Assembly: GCA_018000295.1 (NCBI GenBank)
Contig: JAGNKE010000009.1
Location: 33,778-97,777, forward strand
DNA length: 64,000 nucleotides
DNA from: Alphaproteobacteria bacterium
GTDB taxonomy: Bacteria; Pseudomonadota; Alphaproteobacteria; Micavibrionales; Micavibrionaceae
Direction of reading: 5' to 3'
Position numbers and translations under genes: made by a program
Notes under the pieces: generated by a model
Databases searched by the model: none
What the model was told of the DNA's origin: nothing
What the model saw: the letters and a program-made list of their open reading frames with translations, nothing else
Shown: positions 1 through 9,185 of the stretch, one piece after another
How positions within the stretch are numbered: the stretch's first letter is position 1
How the letters are laid out: the number at the start of each line of letters is the position of its first letter

Positions 1-341
1 TGAACGATGAGAGCTATGTGAGCGGCGCGGTTGCAAGCCTCATGCGCCAAGGGCGCTCGGATAAATATATCCGTGCGAAGCTTCTCTCCAAACGGTTATC
101 CCTTGAGCAAATATCTTCCGCTCTGGAAGCTTTTCGGCTACAGGAGGGGAAAAATGCACAGGATACTGAGATCGAGGCGGCCTTGCGTTTCATACGCCGG
201 AAGAAAATCGGCCCCTACCGCCCGCAAGAGCTGCGCTCCGAACTTCTCAGGAAAGACCTTGGTGCTCTCGCAAGAGCCGGGTTTTCGTATGATATTGCCC
301 AGAGAGTTTTGGAGATGGATGTTAACTCTTCAGATGCCTAA
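1..341 (+). CDS. recX: RecX family regulatory protein, C-terminal part
   Basis: The reading frame is open from the left edge (frame starting at base 3), so this is the last 112 residues of a longer protein whose start lies outside the window. The visible part is helical and basic, with the RecX pattern of repeated three-helix units: a 'YIRAKLLSKRLS' segment, a 'LRFIRRKKIGPYR' segment and a final 'GFSYDIAQRVLEM'. RecX proteins bind RecA filaments and usually limit recombinase activity. The stop codon overlaps the end of the convergent sensor kinase by a few bases. The family call is from motif memory and is good but not certain because the N-terminus is missing. Confidence 0.8.
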   Translation, partial: NDESYVSGAVASLMRQGRSDKYIRAKLLSKRLSLEQISSALEAFRLQEGKNAQDTEIEAALRFIRRKKIGPYRPQELRSELLRKDLGALARAGFSYDIAQRVLEMDVNSSDA

Positions 342-2941
342 CGTTTGACAGGGGCGTTCAGGTCGATTTTCCCAGACACTGATAATGTCGGCGGACTGTC
401 CTTCCTATCCTTATGGGAGACGCGCTCGGGTGGGAAAATCAGACTGACGGTCGTTCCGATGCCCTTTTCCGATAAGATTTCCAAATCGCCGCCATGAAGC
501 TTCATCATGGATTTCGAAAGCGTGAGACCCAGCCCCGCTCCCGATCCTGAGCGATCGAGCGCGTTGTCGATCTGGCCGAAAGGCGAGAGCGCTTTCTGGA
601 TTTCGTCCTTGGTCAGGCCGACGCCGGTATCGGAAATCGAAAATCTGAGTGAGCCGTCGTGATCGAACGCCGACATCAGCGTGATCCGGCCGCTTTCGGG
701 CGTAAATTTCACGGCGTTGGAGTAGATATTCGCAATAATCTGCTTTACAGCCAACTCCTCACCAATCAGGTAAGGCAGATCCTTGGCATTATTGGCCACG
801 GTGATCCGTTTATCCTGTGTCTTCGCTTTATGAAGATCAATGCAGGTCTCAACCAGCGGGACGAAGGAAAATTCGCTCTCGTTCAGTTCCCTGTCGCCGG
901 ATTCGATTTTTGATATATCAAGGATTTCATTGATGATTTTGAGAAGCCCCCTGCCGCTCTTGTGAATATCTTTCACATAATCCCGATACATATCCGCGCC
1001 TAACGGCCCCATCACCTCGTTTTTCATGATCTCCGAAAAGCCGATGATCGCATTGAGCGGTGTCCGCAACTCATGGCTCATGTTGGCGATAAACTCGGTT
1101 TTCGAGCGGTTGGCCATGTCGGAATGAACTTTTGCCTCGCGCAGCGCCAATTCCGCCTCCTTGCGCTTGGTGATATCCTCCATGCTGCCTTCAAAATATA
1201 GAATATTCTGCATTTCATCTTTTACGCAGCGAATATTCTCACTGACCCAGATTTTTGTGCCGCCCTTTTTGTAGACCTGCGTTTCGTAACCGTTGATCTG
1301 CCCTGCCCGCATCAGCGCGTTGACGAAGGATTCCCGCTCTTCCTTGTCGATGTATACCGCGCCGTTGGCATTCTTGACTTCGCGCAGAAGCTCTTCGACA
1401 CCCTTGTAGCCCAGAATCCGTGCCATGGAGGGGTTGGCGCTGAGATATATTCCCTCAGGGGTCAACTGATAAAGACCGCCAGCGGCGTTTTCAACGATGG
1501 TCCGGTATTTCTTTTCCGCTTCGGCCAAGGCCCGCTCCGCCCGACGACGCTCCTCCACATCGGTAATGGTCCCTACAACACGCAGATTTTTGTTTTCGTC
1601 CTGACGGATCATGGACACCGCCAATTCTACTGAGCGGAACGTGCCCTCGGCCGTTCGCAGGCGGGTAAAGGTCCGGTAGGCCTGTTTCTGGCCCCTGACC
1701 ATCATATCAAATTCCTTTTTCTGCTTGGACTGATCTTCGGGGTTAAGCATGGAGAAAAGATTGTTTCCCTTGGAGCGTTCAATATCAAAACCTGTAATTT
1801 TCCTCCAGGTTGCACTGAGGAAGAGAAGCTTTCCGTCCGTATCCGTTTCAAAAATAATATCGCTGACAGAATCGATGACAGCGCGGTTTTCCTTATCGGC
1901 CTTAATCAGGGCCGTATTCAGACGCTCCCTTTCCGATATCTCCGTCTCCAATTCGACATTTTTCTGTTCCAGCGCCTTGTTCATCAGCGACACACGCTGC
2001 GCCTGCTTATGGTTATTGCGGACGAACAACGTGCCGATCACGGTCAGGGCCATTCCGAAAAATAAAATCAGAAAGGGCATCTGCTCGATATACAGCATGT
2101 TTGTCTTTTTGCTGAACTGCATGACAATTTTCCATTCGCTGTCCCCGACCGAGAGGTTGTAATCCTGATTATAGGCGACAATCTGGCTGCCAGCGCGGTC
2201 ATTCTCCAAGTTATAGATATTCCGCTCGGCAGCGATATCCTTGATCGTGAGGTTGGACACCGCGTTTTGCTGATCAAGCCAGCTTTGATCAATCAATTTT
2301 TCAGGCCGGGATATTCCAAAAATCACGCCGTCCCTTGAGCTGTTCTTTTTCACGACTTTTACGAAGGAGAAAGGGCGCTCCATCGTCGGCGGCGAGGATT
2401 TGGTCTCAACATAATTCATTCCTGGCAGATCCGACATCACGCGCAGACTGTCATTCTCAAAAAATTTATCCTGAACGATTTTTGTCACAAGAGTCTGACT
2501 TGGAACCAGTTGGTAGCTGGCCTGCTTGTTACTGATATGCTGTGATTCATAAAGGGTCTTGTAGCTCCATTTGCCCGGGGAGGCTTCGTAAATCCAGATG
2601 ACCTGATCGAAGTGGCTTAATCCCGGGACATTCCTTCTAATCTGTTCGGCCAGCAACGATTCATTTTTGTTGGTTGATATCAATAGAACGCTAGACACCA
2701 GCCGTATTGAATTTTCCTGGTCAGAAATGCCTTCAACAAAAACCCGTCCGGCGTCCTGGGCGGCTGCGCGATATTCCTCCGTCGTCATGCCCTTGATGAA
2801 AATATGAAGAATGTAGAAAGCGGTCGCGGTCAGAATAATCCCGTTCAGCAGGACCATCGCCTGCGCCAAACCGGAGGTCAGCCACAAGCCTCGGCGCGAT
2901 CCTGCGCTGCCTTTTCCCTTCGGTTTAAACTTCTTTCTCAT
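338..2941 (-). CDS. Membrane PAS-domain sensor histidine kinase
   Basis: The protein has 867 residues. The N-terminus is basic, then a membrane helix lies at about residues 25-46, an extracytoplasmic sensor region runs to about 285, and a second helix (MPFLILFFGMALTVIG) follows. A short coiled coil leads into two PAS/PAC units (about 350-470 and 480-600). The HisKA domain has the H-box 'MSHELRTPLNAIIGF' with the phospho-accepting His at residue 623, and the HATPase domain has 'SDTGVGLTKDE' and 'GAGLGLTLSKSMMKLHGG'. There is no receiver domain, so a separate response regulator must exist; none is adjacent. The signal is unknown. The gene converges on recX and starts at an ATG facing the phasin gene, about 230 bp away. 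Confidence 0.9.
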   Translation of the reverse strand: MRKKFKPKGKGSAGSRRGLWLTSGLAQAMVLLNGIILTATAFYILHIFIKGMTTEEYRAAAQDAGRVFVEGISDQENSIRLVSSVLLISTNKNESLLAEQIRRNVPGLSHFDQVIWIYEASPGKWSYKTLYESQHISNKQASYQLVPSQTLVTKIVQDKFFENDSLRVMSDLPGMNYVETKSSPPTMERPFSFVKVVKKNSSRDGVIFGISRPEKLIDQSWLDQQNAVSNLTIKDIAAERNIYNLENDRAGSQIVAYNQDYNLSVGDSEWKIVMQFSKKTNMLYIEQMPFLILFFGMALTVIGTLFVRNNHKQAQRVSLMNKALEQKNVELETEISERERLNTALIKADKENRAVIDSVSDIIFETDTDGKLLFLSATWRKITGFDIERSKGNNLFSMLNPEDQSKQKKEFDMMVRGQKQAYRTFTRLRTAEGTFRSVELAVSMIRQDENKNLRVVGTITDVEERRRAERALAEAEKKYRTIVENAAGGLYQLTPEGIYLSANPSMARILGYKGVEELLREVKNANGAVYIDKEERESFVNALMRAGQINGYETQVYKKGGTKIWVSENIRCVKDEMQNILYFEGSMEDITKRKEAELALREAKVHSDMANRSKTEFIANMSHELRTPLNAIIGFSEIMKNEVMGPLGADMYRDYVKDIHKSGRGLLKIINEILDISKIESGDRELNESEFSFVPLVETCIDLHKAKTQDKRITVANNAKDLPYLIGEELAVKQIIANIYSNAVKFTPESGRITLMSAFDHDGSLRFSISDTGVGLTKDEIQKALSPFGQIDNALDRSGSGAGLGLTLSKSMMKLHGGDLEILSEKGIGTTVSLIFPPERVSHKDRKDSPPTLSVSGKIDLNAPVKR

Positions 2942-3028
2942 GCGCGTCCTTCTTTATGCGAAGGTTTTAAAACGTGAGTGCCCTCCCTAACGTGCACGAA
3001 AGGCGTTAAAAGTTTGCTAAATGTTTTA

Positions 3029-3070
3029 AATTAAGAAGACTTGTTTAACTTTCATTACGGCGTCTTAATT
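3029..3070. repeat. Imperfect inverted repeat between kinase and phasin genes
   Basis: AATTAAG at 3029-3035 is mirrored by CTTAATT at 3064-3070. The 230 bp between the two divergent genes is AT-rich and must hold both promoters. The repeat could be an operator, but I have no motif match to a known regulator. Confidence 0.3.
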
Positions 3071-3172
3071 TTCTGTTAACTCTTCTTTTACCGGACATTA
3101 AACACCTTGACTTTAAACCCTATAAAACTTAGCGTTTCCTCTATCAGTGCATTTTTTGCTCCAGAGGTTCCC

Positions 3173-3646
3173 ATGGCACAGGAAAAAAATTGTAATACTC
3201 CTTTTCAAACAAGTGATCTTTTTAAGTCCTTTGAAAATTTTGGAAAATTTCCTTTTGATATCGGGCGGCTGATTGAAACCCAGCGCCGCAATCTACAGAC
3301 TTTTTCCGAAGCCCAACAAATCGTCTTTCAAAGCTTTCAGGCTATCGCAACGCGTCAAGCCGAAATTATCTCACAGATCATGAGCGAACAGTCTTCAATG
3401 ACCTCCGAGCTTTTGAAGGAAGGAAAGCCCGAGGACAGGCTGGCCCGTAATGCTGAGCTATTTAAGAAAAGCTGTGAAAAAACCTTCGCCGGCATGAGCG
3501 AGATCGGGGAACTGGTCCGCAAGAGCAATACGGATACATCCAGTGTCCTCAACAGACGTCTTTCCGCCAGCCTCAGGGAAATGAAGGACGCCATCGAGAA
3601 GGCCGAAGAGGCTGATGGGACGGAAGATGGAAAGAAGGCCGCTTAG
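3173..3646 (+). CDS. Phasin family protein
   Basis: This 157-residue, mostly helical, amphipathic protein has the phasin pattern: 'PFDIGRLIETQRRNLQTFSEAQQ', then alanine/glutamine-rich helices and a charged tail 'EKAEEADGTEDGKKAA'. Phasins coat polyhydroxyalkanoate granules and can chaperone proteins there. The frame is open further upstream to a TTG at 3107, but the ATG at 3173 follows an AGAGG box and gives the usual N-terminus (MAQEKNC), so I chose it. No polyhydroxyalkanoate synthase is in the window, so a granule role is inferred from family only. Confidence 0.8.
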   Translation: MAQEKNCNTPFQTSDLFKSFENFGKFPFDIGRLIETQRRNLQTFSEAQQIVFQSFQAIATRQAEIISQIMSEQSSMTSELLKEGKPEDRLARNAELFKKSCEKTFAGMSEIGELVRKSNTDTSSVLNRRLSASLREMKDAIEKAEEADGTEDGKKAA

Positions 3647-3679
3647 GAGCTATCTTTTTCACTTCTTTATTTCGATAAT

Positions 3680-4018
3680 ATGAGCGCCATCACTTACGAT
3701 GATTTTTTGTGTGTTGACATCAGGGTCGGTATCGTCCTTGAGTGTACTGTTTTCCCCGAGGCCCGAAAACCTGCCTATAAACTTCTCATCGATTTCGGGC
3801 CGGAGATCGGGGTCAAGAAAAGCTCAGCTCAAATTACTCACCATTATCAGCCTGAAGGGCTCGTCGGACGTCAAGTGCTCGGTGTTGTGAACTTTCCTCC
3901 GCGGCAGATTGGCCCCTTTATGTCTGAGGTTTTAACGCTTGGTTTTTCCGACCCGGAGGGACATATCGTCCTTGCCGCCAGCGATAAGCCCGTAGCTGCG
4001 GGAGCGCGGCTCTTATAG
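3680..4018 (+). CDS. csaA: CsaA-like tRNA-binding-domain protein
   Basis: The 112 residues form a single Trbp111/EMAP-type OB fold: 'VDIRVGIVLECTVFPEARK' at the start, 'DFGPEIGVKKSSAQITHHY' in the middle and 'VLGVVNFPPRQIGPFMSEVL' later. This is the size and pattern of CsaA, a dimeric protein described as an export-related chaperone that also binds tRNA. It follows the phasin gene by 33 bp and could share its transcript. It ends 3 bp before the convergent envZ stop, with no room for a terminator between them. Confidence 0.88.
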   Translation: MSAITYDDFLCVDIRVGIVLECTVFPEARKPAYKLLIDFGPEIGVKKSSAQITHHYQPEGLVGRQVLGVVNFPPRQIGPFMSEVLTLGFSDPEGHIVLAASDKPVAAGARLL

Positions 4019-4021
4019 GTT

Positions 4022-5383
4022 TTATGTCGGAAGACTGATTTTGACCGCCAGCCCGCCGTGCTCGCTTCTTTCCAACTCTATCAAGCCTCCATGGGCATGG
4101 ATAATATCCCTGGCGATGGGGAGGCCAAGGCCAACGCCCCCAGTTTGCGTATTGCGAGATGAGTCCACGCGATAAAAGGGTTTGAAGACCTCTTCATATT
4201 GCGCCTCGGGAATTCCCGGTCCATCGTCTTCTATCGTGACCAGAATGGTTGCTTTCTCCAGTTTTTCGATGGACACCCAGACCGTTCTTGCATATTTGGC
4301 GGCGTTGCCGATCAGGTTCGCCAAACAACGTTTCATGGCCAGAGGGCGCAGGGCGATTGAGAAGTTTTCATTCTTTTGCCCTGCAAAATGTATTTCACAG
4401 CCCTGTCGCTTTGCGGAAACAATCACAGATTCAATCAAGTGGCATATATCGGTTATTTCCGGAATTTCATTACCCTCTCCACGCACAAAATTCAGATAAC
4501 CGTCGATCATTTTCTCCATTTCGTCGATGTCGCCTTTCATGGCGTCGATATCCGGGCTATCGCCCAGCAACGCCAGTTGTAACTTCATGCGCGTCAGAGG
4601 CGTCCGCAGGTCGTGAGATACTCCGGCCAGCATTGCCGTTCTTTGCTGGATTTGTCTTTGAATACGCGTCCTCATATCCACGAAGGCTTGTCCTGCCAGC
4701 CTTACTTCCCTAGCCCCTTCGACCTTAAAGTTTTCAACATCCCTGCCCTTTCCAAAGCGCTCGGCCGCAATGGCCAGCTTGCGGATCGGGCGTATCTGGT
4801 TACGCATGAACAGCACGGCAATCAGGAGAAGAACGGCCGAAGAGCCATAGACCCAGAGTAAAAATATATAGGTGGTCGATGTAAAAAGGCGGCGCTGCGG
4901 CAAGGAGGCCCGCAGCACCCCTTTTTCCAGTTGAATTCCGACCTCGACCCATTTTTCTTCAAAATCCACATCGACCGTAAATTTTTTCGTCGTCTGCTGC
5001 GCCAGTTCATGGGTAAAGGTCTGGGCTATATAGTCGGCCCACCGCTCAGAGGCTTTTCCTTGCGTTGCCTGATCCAGTACGCCTGCACCCTCGTAGCTGA
5101 TAATCAGGCCGAGCTTGTCGTCCGCCAGGGCTATCAGCGCCTGAACATTCTGCGGTTCCGGATTTTTTTCAATCAGCGTCCCCAGCATCACCAGTTCGCC
5201 CGCTACGGCATAAGAGAGGCGGGTGGCCATCTTGTTCCAGTGACGGTCAAAGAACATGAAGGTTGAAATGACCTGAATCAGGAATACGGGTGTGATCATG
5301 ATCAACAAAGAGCGGCCGAGAAGCGTTTTCGGCAGAACATTTTTGATCCATGATTTGTTGCCCATGTTCTCAGACGGCTCCAC
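4022..5383 (-). CDS. envZ: EnvZ-type sensor histidine kinase
   Basis: The protein has 453 residues. It has two membrane helices (about 24-44 and 170-192) around a short periplasmic domain, then HAMP ('IRPIRKLAIAAERFGKGRD'). The H-box 'AGVSHDLRTPLTRMKLQLA' has His257. The HATPase domain has 'LIGNAAKYARTVWVSI', 'DDGPGIPEAQYEEVF' and 'GVGLGLPIARDIIHAHGG'. It senses envelope or osmotic state and phosphorylates the OmpR-like regulator encoded just upstream. The start is GTG and overlaps the regulator stop (TAGTG on the minus strand), so translation is coupled. An ATG six codons downstream is an alternative. Confidence 0.88.
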   Translation of the reverse strand: MEPSENMGNKSWIKNVLPKTLLGRSLLIMITPVFLIQVISTFMFFDRHWNKMATRLSYAVAGELVMLGTLIEKNPEPQNVQALIALADDKLGLIISYEGAGVLDQATQGKASERWADYIAQTFTHELAQQTTKKFTVDVDFEEKWVEVGIQLEKGVLRASLPQRRLFTSTTYIFLLWVYGSSAVLLLIAVLFMRNQIRPIRKLAIAAERFGKGRDVENFKVEGAREVRLAGQAFVDMRTRIQRQIQQRTAMLAGVSHDLRTPLTRMKLQLALLGDSPDIDAMKGDIDEMEKMIDGYLNFVRGEGNEIPEITDICHLIESVIVSAKRQGCEIHFAGQKNENFSIALRPLAMKRCLANLIGNAAKYARTVWVSIEKLEKATILVTIEDDGPGIPEAQYEEVFKPFYRVDSSRNTQTGGVGLGLPIARDIIHAHGGLIELERSEHGGLAVKISLPT

Positions 5384-6105
5384 TAATCTTTTTTGTCCGC
5401 ATGAAGCATATAGCCCTTCCCTCTGATAGTCAGCAAGTGACGGGGGTTGCGGGTATCCGCTTCTATCTTCCGGCGCAGACGAGTGACCTGTACGTCGATG
5501 GTGCGCTCTCCGGCGGAGTCCATGCCGCAGCGCAGAGCGAGGTCGTGACGGCTCAAAGGCTGAGCGGCATTTTCACATAATACTTTTAGCAAAGTTGTCT
5601 CAACCGTTGTCAGACGCTGAATCCCCTGCTCTCCCTCCAGCTCGCTGCGCTCTGGCCTGAATGACCATGCCCCTATCTGATATTGTGCCGATTTTTGAGC
5701 ACGGGCGGGCGCTCTTCTGAGCACGGCGTTGAGCCGCAGGACCAATTCCCTCGGCTCGAAGGGTTTGGGCAGATAGTCGTCCGCCCCGGTTTCCAGCCCG
5801 GCAATCCGGTCTTCTACCTCTCCCAAGGCTGTCAGCAGTATGACGGGAATCCGGCTGGATTTGCGGAGATCGCGGGTGAACTCTAGGCCCGTTTGCCCCG
5901 GCATCATGACATCGACGATCAGGGCGTCAAAAACAAATCTTTTCATGGCTTCACGGGCCTGCTGTGCATCACCCGCCGTAATCACAATAAAACTCTGGGC
6001 CATCAGGTAGCGTGAGACGAGTTGGCAGATACGGGAATCGTCATCAACCACCAGAATGTGAGGGCGTTCGGACAAGTTTCCATCAAGCTCCAGCGATGAC
6101 GTCAT
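5383..6105 (-). CDS. ompR: OmpR-family response regulator
   Basis: This 240-residue regulator has a receiver domain ('PHILVVDDDSRICQLVS', phospho-acceptor Asp65 in 'DALIVDVMMPGQTG', 'ILLTALGEVEDRI', Lys in 'DDYLPKPFEPREL') and a C-terminal winged helix ('ERTIDVQVTRLRRKIEAD', 'LLTIRGKGYML'). It is the partner of the EnvZ-type kinase that follows with a one-base overlap. In alphaproteobacteria such pairs control envelope, stress or cell-cycle genes; the targets here are unknown. It is divergent from ilvE, 109 bp away. Confidence 0.92.
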   Translation of the reverse strand: MTSSLELDGNLSERPHILVVDDDSRICQLVSRYLMAQSFIVITAGDAQQAREAMKRFVFDALIVDVMMPGQTGLEFTRDLRKSSRIPVILLTALGEVEDRIAGLETGADDYLPKPFEPRELVLRLNAVLRRAPARAQKSAQYQIGAWSFRPERSELEGEQGIQRLTTVETTLLKVLCENAAQPLSRHDLALRCGMDSAGERTIDVQVTRLRRKIEADTRNPRHLLTIRGKGYMLHADKKD

Positions 6106-6214
6106 GATCTTCTTTACAAAATAAATTCAGCCGTATAGCTTGTTTTTTCAAGGTTTTTGACAGCCTAGACCGAAAATCGGCATGGGTAAACGTAAAAAAA
6201 TGAGGACTTAAAGC

Positions 6215-7114
6215 ATGGCGTTCGTACCTTTCGACGACAGAGACGGTTTTATCTGGATCAATGGGAAAATGCTCCCGTGGCGCGAGGCGAAAATTCATGT
6301 TCTCAGTCACGGGCTGCACTATGCCAGTTCCGTGTTCGAAGGGGAGCGGATGTATGACGGTACGATTTTCCGCAGCGTCGATCATTCCAAGCGGTTCATC
6401 CGGTCTGCGGAAATTCTGGGTATGCAGATGCCTCTTAGCGTCGAAGAGATTGAGAACATTAAATACGAAGTCATGGAAGCCAACGGGCTTAAGGACGGCT
6501 ATGTGCGTCCGGTCGCCTGGCGCGGGGGGGAGCAGATGGGCGTTTCCGCCCGCAAGACCAAAACCCACGTTGCCGTGGCCGGATGGCACTGGGGGACTTA
6601 CTTTCCTCCTGAAAAGGTTGAAAACGGCATCAGGCTAAAGACCGCTGTCTGGAGGCGCCCGGCTCCGAATACCGCCCCGACCGAAAGCAAGGCGGCGGGT
6701 TTGTATATGATCTGTACCATTTCAAAGCACGCGGTTGAGGATGAGGGGTATGACGATGCCCTGATGCTGGATTACCGCGGCTATATCGCCGAGGCCTCAG
6801 CGGCCAATTTCTTTGCGATCAAGGACGGGGTGCTCCTGACCCCTACCCCTGACTGTTTCCTGAACGGCCTGACCCGGCAGACGGTCATGGCGCTGGCCAA
6901 GGATATGGGAATCAGGGTCGAGGAGCGGCACATAAAGCCCGAGGAGCTTAAGGATTTTCAGGAGATTTTTCTGACCGGGACGGCCGCGGAAATCACGGCC
7001 GTGGGCGAAATCGACGGTCTACGGTTTACGGTCGGGCCTGTCACCAAGCGGCTTCAGGAGGCCTATAAAGCTCTGGTCCGCCAAAGGCCGCAGAAAAAGG
7101 TTAAAACCGGCTAG
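6215..7114 (+). CDS. ilvE: Branched-chain amino-acid aminotransferase
   Basis: This 299-residue fold-type IV PLP enzyme performs the last step of valine, leucine and isoleucine synthesis. Visible marks are 'HGLHYASSVFEGERMYDG' near the N-terminus, the cofactor lysine in 'PTESKAAGLYM', 'DDALMLDYRGYIAEASAANFF' and 'FLTGTAAEITAVGEID' near the C-terminus. The length is typical. The ATG at 6215 is preceded by a GAGGACT box. It stands alone between ompR and an unknown gene, with no attenuator-like leader visible in the 109 bp upstream. Confidence 0.93.
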   Translation: MAFVPFDDRDGFIWINGKMLPWREAKIHVLSHGLHYASSVFEGERMYDGTIFRSVDHSKRFIRSAEILGMQMPLSVEEIENIKYEVMEANGLKDGYVRPVAWRGGEQMGVSARKTKTHVAVAGWHWGTYFPPEKVENGIRLKTAVWRRPAPNTAPTESKAAGLYMICTISKHAVEDEGYDDALMLDYRGYIAEASAANFFAIKDGVLLTPTPDCFLNGLTRQTVMALAKDMGIRVEERHIKPEELKDFQEIFLTGTAAEITAVGEIDGLRFTVGPVTKRLQEAYKALVRQRPQKKVKTG

Positions 7115-7226
7115 AGGCGGGTTTTTAGTCTATCTCCCTCATTTATTTGACAAAGAGCATCTCAAAGCCGTATAATTTGTCAAAATAGAATAATAAGCCC
7201 GCGAGTTTATGCGGGGTGAGGGTGGA

Positions 7227-9185
7227 ATGCCGGATAGTAGCCTTGTCACGCTGAAAAAGACTCTTAATACTGTGGTGCCGCAGGTTCTTGATCGTGGCCA
7301 TACTACGCCTTTGCCCCTGAATGAGAATGCGAACGATCCGGCGTTTTTGCGGACTTATAGTAAATCTGTCGAAGACATACAGCGCTATATTTCTGGAGCC
7401 GGAGCTAATCTGCGGGCACTTGCAGGAACTCAGGCCAATCTGCTTAGTGCCGTTCAAGTTACAGGAGAGTTTGATGCGGCCACTGTTGCCGCCATTAATA
7501 TGCTTGCTTCCGCTTCTGCTGCGGATACTGCCAACAGAGTCGGCTCTGACACCAAACAAACCCTAGCTTTGATTAAGCAAATCTCTGATGGCGCTCAGGC
7601 TCTTCCCGAAGATTCGAGGCGGGCTATCAATACCGAGTCGAGGCGCTTATTCACTAGCCGTGGAACAACCGCTCCGCCTTCCAAGAATGCAGCCCAACAA
7701 GCTCAAGAGCTTATGACTTTGAGTGACTCCTATCTGGGGGTTACGGGGAACCCGACGACCAATGCGGACGTTCTTGAAACTACCGGGCGTGCTTTGAAAA
7801 ACTATCTAAAAGCGCAGAAATCTCTTAACCCCGATATATCCGTTGATTTTACACCTCAAAGGATTGATGCCCGTACGTCTGCTTTTATGGCAGAACTGTT
7901 GAAGAAAAAAATGCAGGAAGCTGGCGTGAAGCCGCAGGATTTGCAAACAACTTTGACTCAGCTCTGGCTCATGCAATCCCGAGGGGAACAGCACCCCAAT
8001 CCTGCCATGAGAGAGCTTGGTCAGGTCGGCGCTATGAAGGGTCTTGTGGATTATGTTCTTAGTGGTCGTGTTCCGTCCGGGGATATTGCAGATAAGCCCA
8101 GAACTGACTCTCCATGGGAAAATCCTGTCAAGGACCGCTTTTTTAACAGGGCTGTTTACGTTGATTTGTTGAACGGTGATCTTGTCAGTGCCAAGTCCCT
8201 TTTGCGGCCCGACAATGCCGATCCCGGACAGCAAGCCTTGATCCGCTCGATCGCGGAGCGTCTGGGCTTTGACCTAAATGCACAAACTTTTACCCGCGAT
8301 CAGGTTGGACAAATCGCAACGGAAATCATGGCCCACCAGGCTAAAGCGTTGTGTATTGAGGAACGTGATATCTCCAGGGCTATGCTTGAGGGTCGATTTA
8401 ACCCGGCTCAGGACGATGTGTTTCTTGCAAAAATTGGTTTTGGAAAACCTGCTCGTGATCAGGGACGTTCTGAGGAGCTTGAGCGTATAGGGATCAACCG
8501 TCAGCAGCAACATGATATTTATTTCCGTGCGCAGTTTGACGGTTACCGCGACCAGAAGTGGGTGCAAAGATTCGGCGCAGTGGATGACACAAACCTTTTC
8601 CGGCTGGCTCAGCGGTTACGCCCTGATATCATTCCGCAAAATATGGATTTGAAATATGAAGACCTTAAGGATCAGCCGCACGTTCGTATGGTGATGAACG
8701 ATCTTAGGAGCAGAAGCGCCTCTGCGGCCAGCCTCTTTGAATGGAGCGGGCGCGGAATGGTTGATCCCTATAATTTCCGTGAATCTTACCGCCGCTTGCG
8801 GGAGGAGCGTTATCTCCCGGAATTAAGAGAAAAAGTAAATGAGGGCGTTAATCTCTGCGCGACGGGACTAGGTACGACGGGCGGAGGATCAGGTGCCCGT
8901 CCGGGTGCTTCGCCTCCTACCGGCGGAACCGGAACGTGCTTCGCGGACGATATGGATGGGCCGTGCAAGCCCGCCGGAAAGCCCGCCACGCCCGCCAGCG
9001 GCGGCGATTGCTACGCTGATGATTTCAAAAGAGCCTGCGGACCCGAGGGAGGGAACGGCGGGGATCGTATCCGCAGCAACGCGGCCGATGCGACCGGGCA
9101 GCCTGTGACCCCTGATACGGGCTGCTACGCCGACGATATGACCGGCCCGTGCAAAACGCCACAGGTTACACAGCCGGTGCGGTAA
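7227..9185 (+). CDS. Unknown 652-residue protein with three Cys-x8-Cys motifs
   Basis: I do not recognise the family. No signal peptide or membrane helix is visible. The N-terminal 120 residues contain 'TGEFDAATVAAIN', which resembles a peptidoglycan-binding-domain helix, but this is weak. The middle is helical and charged ('SRAMLEGRFNPAQDDVFLAKIGFG', 'RIGINRQQQHDIYF'). After about residue 544 it turns Gly/Pro-rich and carries three copies of a ten-residue motif, C-[FY]-A-D-D-[MF]-x-x-[PA]-C, at residues 571-580, 595-604 and 633-642. I chose the ATG at 7227 over the one at 7209 because a GGGTGAGGGTGG box precedes it. The C-terminal third is more GC-rich than the rest of the gene. Confidence 0.8.
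   Translation: MPDSSLVTLKKTLNTVVPQVLDRGHTTPLPLNENANDPAFLRTYSKSVEDIQRYISGAGANLRALAGTQANLLSAVQVTGEFDAATVAAINMLASASAADTANRVGSDTKQTLALIKQISDGAQALPEDSRRAINTESRRLFTSRGTTAPPSKNAAQQAQELMTLSDSYLGVTGNPTTNADVLETTGRALKNYLKAQKSLNPDISVDFTPQRIDARTSAFMAELLKKKMQEAGVKPQDLQTTLTQLWLMQSRGEQHPNPAMRELGQVGAMKGLVDYVLSGRVPSGDIADKPRTDSPWENPVKDRFFNRAVYVDLLNGDLVSAKSLLRPDNADPGQQALIRSIAERLGFDLNAQTFTRDQVGQIATEIMAHQAKALCIEERDISRAMLEGRFNPAQDDVFLAKIGFGKPARDQGRSEELERIGINRQQQHDIYFRAQFDGYRDQKWVQRFGAVDDTNLFRLAQRLRPDIIPQNMDLKYEDLKDQPHVRMVMNDLRSRSASAASLFEWSGRGMVDPYNFRESYRRLREERYLPELREKVNEGVNLCATGLGTTGGGSGARPGASPPTGGTGTCFADDMDGPCKPAGKPATPASGGDCYADDFKRACGPEGGNGGDRIRSNAADATGQPVTPDTGCYADDMTGPCKTPQVTQPVR
8937..9152 (+). repeat. Three in-frame copies of a 30-base Cys-motif unit
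   Basis: Copies lie at 8937-8966, 9009-9038 and 9123-9152. Each encodes C-[FY]-A-D-D-[MF]-x-x-[PA]-C. Copy 1 and copy 3 are the most alike (both end G-P-C). Starts are 24 and 38 codons apart with Gly/Pro/Ala-rich linkers. The paired cysteines around Asp-Asp suggest a small disulfide or metal-binding loop; that is inference. Confidence 0.85.

Noticed and set aside
7096..7126. Terminator over the end of ilvE
   Set aside because: AAAACC and GGTTTT can pair, but the stem has a central mismatch and includes the stop codon. Too weak to list.
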